Source: Flavobacteriaceae bacterium (GTDB taxonomy: Bacteria > Bacteroidota > Bacteroidia > Flavobacteriales > Flavobacteriaceae). From it: a DNA stretch of 9,416 nucleotides. Position numbers and translations under genes: made by a program. Positions 7,919-9,416 of the stretch are shown in pieces; the stretch's first letter is position 1; each line of letters starts with the position of its first letter. A model generated the notes under the pieces. It did no database searches. It saw nothing but the letters and a program-made list of their open reading frames with translations, and had not been told where the DNA came from. The stretch lies in assembly GCA_020435885.1 (NCBI GenBank), contig JAGQYU010000120.1, positions 1 to 9,416 of the forward strand, written 5' to 3'.

Positions 7919-8161
7919 ATGAAGGTAACTATATTACTTTTTGGGATAGTAAGAGATATTGTACAATCGGGTTCAATATCATTGGAAAGTGATTCAATTT
8001 CTACTGTAGCTTCTTTAAAAACTTTATTGTTTGAAAAGTATTCTAAACTCAAGACATATTCAAATTTTTCAATAGCAGTTAATGAAGAATATGTTGAGGA
8101 TTCTTATGTTCTTAAAAATAATGATACTGTAGCTATTATACCACCTGTAAGCGGCGGATAG
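7919..8161 (+). CDS. moaD: Molybdopterin synthase sulfur carrier subunit MoaD
   Basis: An 80-residue ubiquitin-fold protein, normal MoaD length. It starts MKVTILLFGIVRDIV and ends in PPVSGG. The terminal Gly-Gly is adenylated and thiocarboxylated, then donates sulfur to precursor Z (cPMP) on MoaE to give molybdopterin. I chose ATG at 7919 because the beta-strand MKVTILLFG is where the family begins; a TTG at 7886 in the same frame would add eleven residues with no family support. moaE follows after 10 bp. The gene diverges from the molybdoenzyme operon, whose product needs this cofactor. The middle of the protein is poorly conserved, as usual. ThiS is a less likely alternative, given the moaE neighbour. 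Confidence 0.93.
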   Translation: MKVTILLFGIVRDIVQSGSISLESDSISTVASLKTLLFEKYSKLKTYSNFSIAVNEEYVEDSYVLKNNDTVAIIPPVSGG

Positions 8162-8171
8162 ATTTTGATAC

Positions 8172-8600
8172 ATGAAAAAAGAAAACATTTCTATACTATT
8201 AACTTCCGAAAAACTGAACATACAAACTTGTTATGATTTTGTACAGGACAGTTCTTGTGGTGGTATTGCTCTTTTTGTAGGAACTGTTAGAAATCTGACT
8301 AAAGAAAAGGAAGTAACGCAACTTGATTTTTCATCATATGGGCCTATGGCCGAAAAAGAAATGCAAAAGATAGCTGCACAAGCCTTAGAAAAATTCGATA
8401 TTTTAAAGATTGCCATTCACCATGTGGAAGGAGAACTAAATATTGGTGATATCCCTGTAATCATAGCTGTTTCTGCACCGCACAGAAAAGCAGCTTTTGC
8501 CGCTTGTCAATTTGCTATTGACACCTTAAAAGAAACTGTACCTATTTGGAAAAAAGAACATTTTACAGATGGCGAAGTTTGGGTAAATAGTACGCCTTAA
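8172..8600 (+). CDS. moaE: Molybdopterin synthase catalytic subunit MoaE
   Basis: A 142-residue MoaE, close to the usual 140-150. With MoaD it inserts two sulfurs into cPMP to form the molybdopterin dithiolene in the cytoplasm. Family motifs appear in order: GGIALFVGTVRN at 30-41, YGPMAEKEM, GELNIGD, the H104-R105 pair in SAPHRKAAFAAC, and DTLKETVPIWKKE at 117-129. K120 and K127 match the active-site lysines of E. coli MoaE (K119 and K126). ATG at 8172 is 10 bp after the moaD stop, so the pair is one operon. No Shine-Dalgarno is visible, as is usual in this phylum. The gene ends 15 bp from the convergent kinase gene, and no strong terminator lies in that gap. Confidence 0.96.
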   Translation: MKKENISILLTSEKLNIQTCYDFVQDSSCGGIALFVGTVRNLTKEKEVTQLDFSSYGPMAEKEMQKIAAQALEKFDILKIAIHHVEGELNIGDIPVIIAVSAPHRKAAFAACQFAIDTLKETVPIWKKEHFTDGEVWVNSTP

Positions 8601-8615
8601 AGAATTTTCTGTAAA

Positions 8616-9269
8616 TCAATCACCAAAATTGAAAAACTTACTAAAAAAGCTTTTTCTTCTTGTTACTTGTATATCTTCTGATTCAGAATAACAATACAGA
8701 TTCTTTTTATTTTTTATAATCTTATCAATCTCTTTAACAGCACTTTTAAACCGTTGTTGCTTATCCCCTTTCAAAACCACATAAGGTTTGTTATATTTCT
8801 TTAGTGAATTTTCAAAAGCATTTACCATTTTTTCTCTTAGTCCAGGCTTGTCTCTCAATGTATCAAACTCCCAAGGTACATCAATATAAGTTAGTAAATA
8901 CAGATCGTATGTATTTGCTTCTGCAGCCTCTTCCAATAATGGATCTACCATGCCATCATAATACTCTTCGGCGTACACTTTAGTTTCTAACAAGTCCGTA
9001 TCGCAAATCAAAACCTTATCTGCTTTTTTTGCCAAATTATTTTCTAATTTCATCTGCCCAATGGCAATAGGTAACAGATCTTCATGCTCACAAACCTGAC
9101 GTTTGGTATTCCATTTGTCTTGTAAATAATCACGGGCATACTCCGGAACCCAAACCGTCTGATAATGATAAGCTAACTGATTAGCTAAGGTAGTTTTTCC
9201 TGTAGATTCAGGTCCATAAAGAACTACTCTAACTATATTTAGTGGTTTTTGTTTTAATCCTCTATCCAT
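8616..9269 (-). CDS. NadR-type P-loop kinase (ribosylnicotinamide kinase-like)
   Basis: A 217-residue cytoplasmic P-loop NTPase of the kind forming the C-terminal kinase domain of NadR, which phosphorylates nicotinamide riboside. Walker A is GPESTGKT at 19-26. The NadR-like VPEYARDYL lies at 41-49, the Walker B-like ICDTDLL around 88-94, and the lid-type segment DVPWEFDTLRDKPGLRE after about 133. There is no adenylyltransferase or helix-turn-helix domain, so it is a stand-alone kinase. The last 25 or so residues (SESEDIQVTRRK, then a Phe/Lys-rich end) look like an added tail. In Bacteroidota such genes often sit beside pnuC-type vitamin transporters; none is in view. Its substrate could be nicotinamide riboside or another vitamin such as thiamine. 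It is convergent with moaE and appears unrelated to molybdenum. Confidence 0.82.
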   Translation of the reverse strand: MDRGLKQKPLNIVRVVLYGPESTGKTTLANQLAYHYQTVWVPEYARDYLQDKWNTKRQVCEHEDLLPIAIGQMKLENNLAKKADKVLICDTDLLETKVYAEEYYDGMVDPLLEEAAEANTYDLYLLTYIDVPWEFDTLRDKPGLREKMVNAFENSLKKYNKPYVVLKGDKQQRFKSAVKEIDKIIKNKKNLYCYSESEDIQVTRRKSFFSKFFNFGD

Positions 9270-9328
9270 AAAGTATCTCGCACAAAAAGCGTGCTATAAA
9301 ATTATTTAACTATCAATAATAGCTTTAA

Positions 9329-9355
9329 TTGTATTATTAATATTTTATATATTTG
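9329..9355 (+). promoter_or_regulatory. Bacteroidota-type promoter for the gene at the right edge
   Basis: TATATTTG at 9348-9355 is a full match to the -7 consensus TAnnTTTG. A TTG at 9329-9331, 16 bp upstream, can serve as the -33 element, slightly short of the usual 17-23 spacing. The expected start lies near 9360, leaving a leader of about 35 bases before the ATG at 9396. Confidence 0.5.
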
Positions 9356-9395
9356 AAAAACCAAAAATAATTAAACCCTTAATATTATACTTACT

Positions 9396-9416
9396 ATGAA
9401 AAAATTTATTGCTGTA
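9396..9416 (+). CDS. N-terminal fragment of an unidentified gene
   Basis: ATG followed by six codons (MKKFIAV) up to the window edge. It sits about 40 bp behind a good promoter motif. The two lysines followed by hydrophobic residues look like the start of a Sec signal peptide, so an exported protein is plausible. Seven residues cannot support a family call. Confidence 0.5.

Noticed and set aside
8644..8655. AAAAAGCTTTTT palindrome near the end of the kinase gene, considered as a terminator
   Set aside because: It lies inside the kinase coding sequence, has almost no GC in the stem and no room for a loop, so it does not look like an intrinsic terminator.
9280..9294. Hairpin GCAC...GTGC upstream of the kinase gene
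   Set aside because: Only four base pairs with a seven-base loop; too weak to call a regulatory element, and no riboswitch features surround it.

Overview
The window looks like a chromosomal stretch of a member of the Bacteroidota, most likely a flavobacterium. The DNA is AT-rich, the genes have A/T-rich leaders without a clear Shine-Dalgarno sequence, promoter-like motifs fit the Bacteroidota -7 consensus TAnnTTTG, and the protein families fit that phylum. This placement is inferred from sequence style, not from a marker gene.

Layout, left to right. Positions 1-3135 hold two tandem SulP/SLC26 anion transporter genes on the minus strand; the downstream one runs off the left edge. A strong intrinsic terminator (3174-3208) separates them from a two-gene minus-strand operon. 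In transcription order that operon encodes a fused four-cluster ferredoxin/NrfD membrane protein (7726-6110), then a 961-residue molybdopterin oxidoreductase (6092-3207). A 192-bp divergent intergenic region carries two palindromes. One has the 5-4-5 dyad geometry of Crp/Fnr-family operators. To the right, on the plus strand, are moaD (7919-8161) and moaE (8172-8600), the two subunits of molybdopterin synthase. Next come a convergent NadR-type kinase gene (8616-9269, minus) and the first seven codons of a plus-strand gene (9396-9416) behind a good Bacteroidota-type promoter.

How it may work together. The oxidoreductase and its Fe-S/NrfD partner form a complete respiratory complex iron-sulfur molybdoenzyme (catalytic subunit, electron-transfer subunit and quinone-reactive anchor), with the last two merged into one chain. 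Neither protein has a Tat or Sec signal, so the catalytic site should face the cytoplasm. That layout matches the cytoplasmic sulfite dehydrogenase SoeABC better than periplasmic polysulfide, thiosulfate or tetrathionate reductases. MoaD and MoaE make molybdopterin, the cofactor precursor the enzyme needs. The adjacent SulP pair could move sulfate, sulfite or bicarbonate. A cytoplasmic sulfur-oxyanion module is therefore the leading hypothesis, but the substrate cannot be proven from sequence alone.

I see no RNA genes, CRISPR arrays, insertion sequences or attachment sites. No stretch of more than 300 bases lacks a gene.
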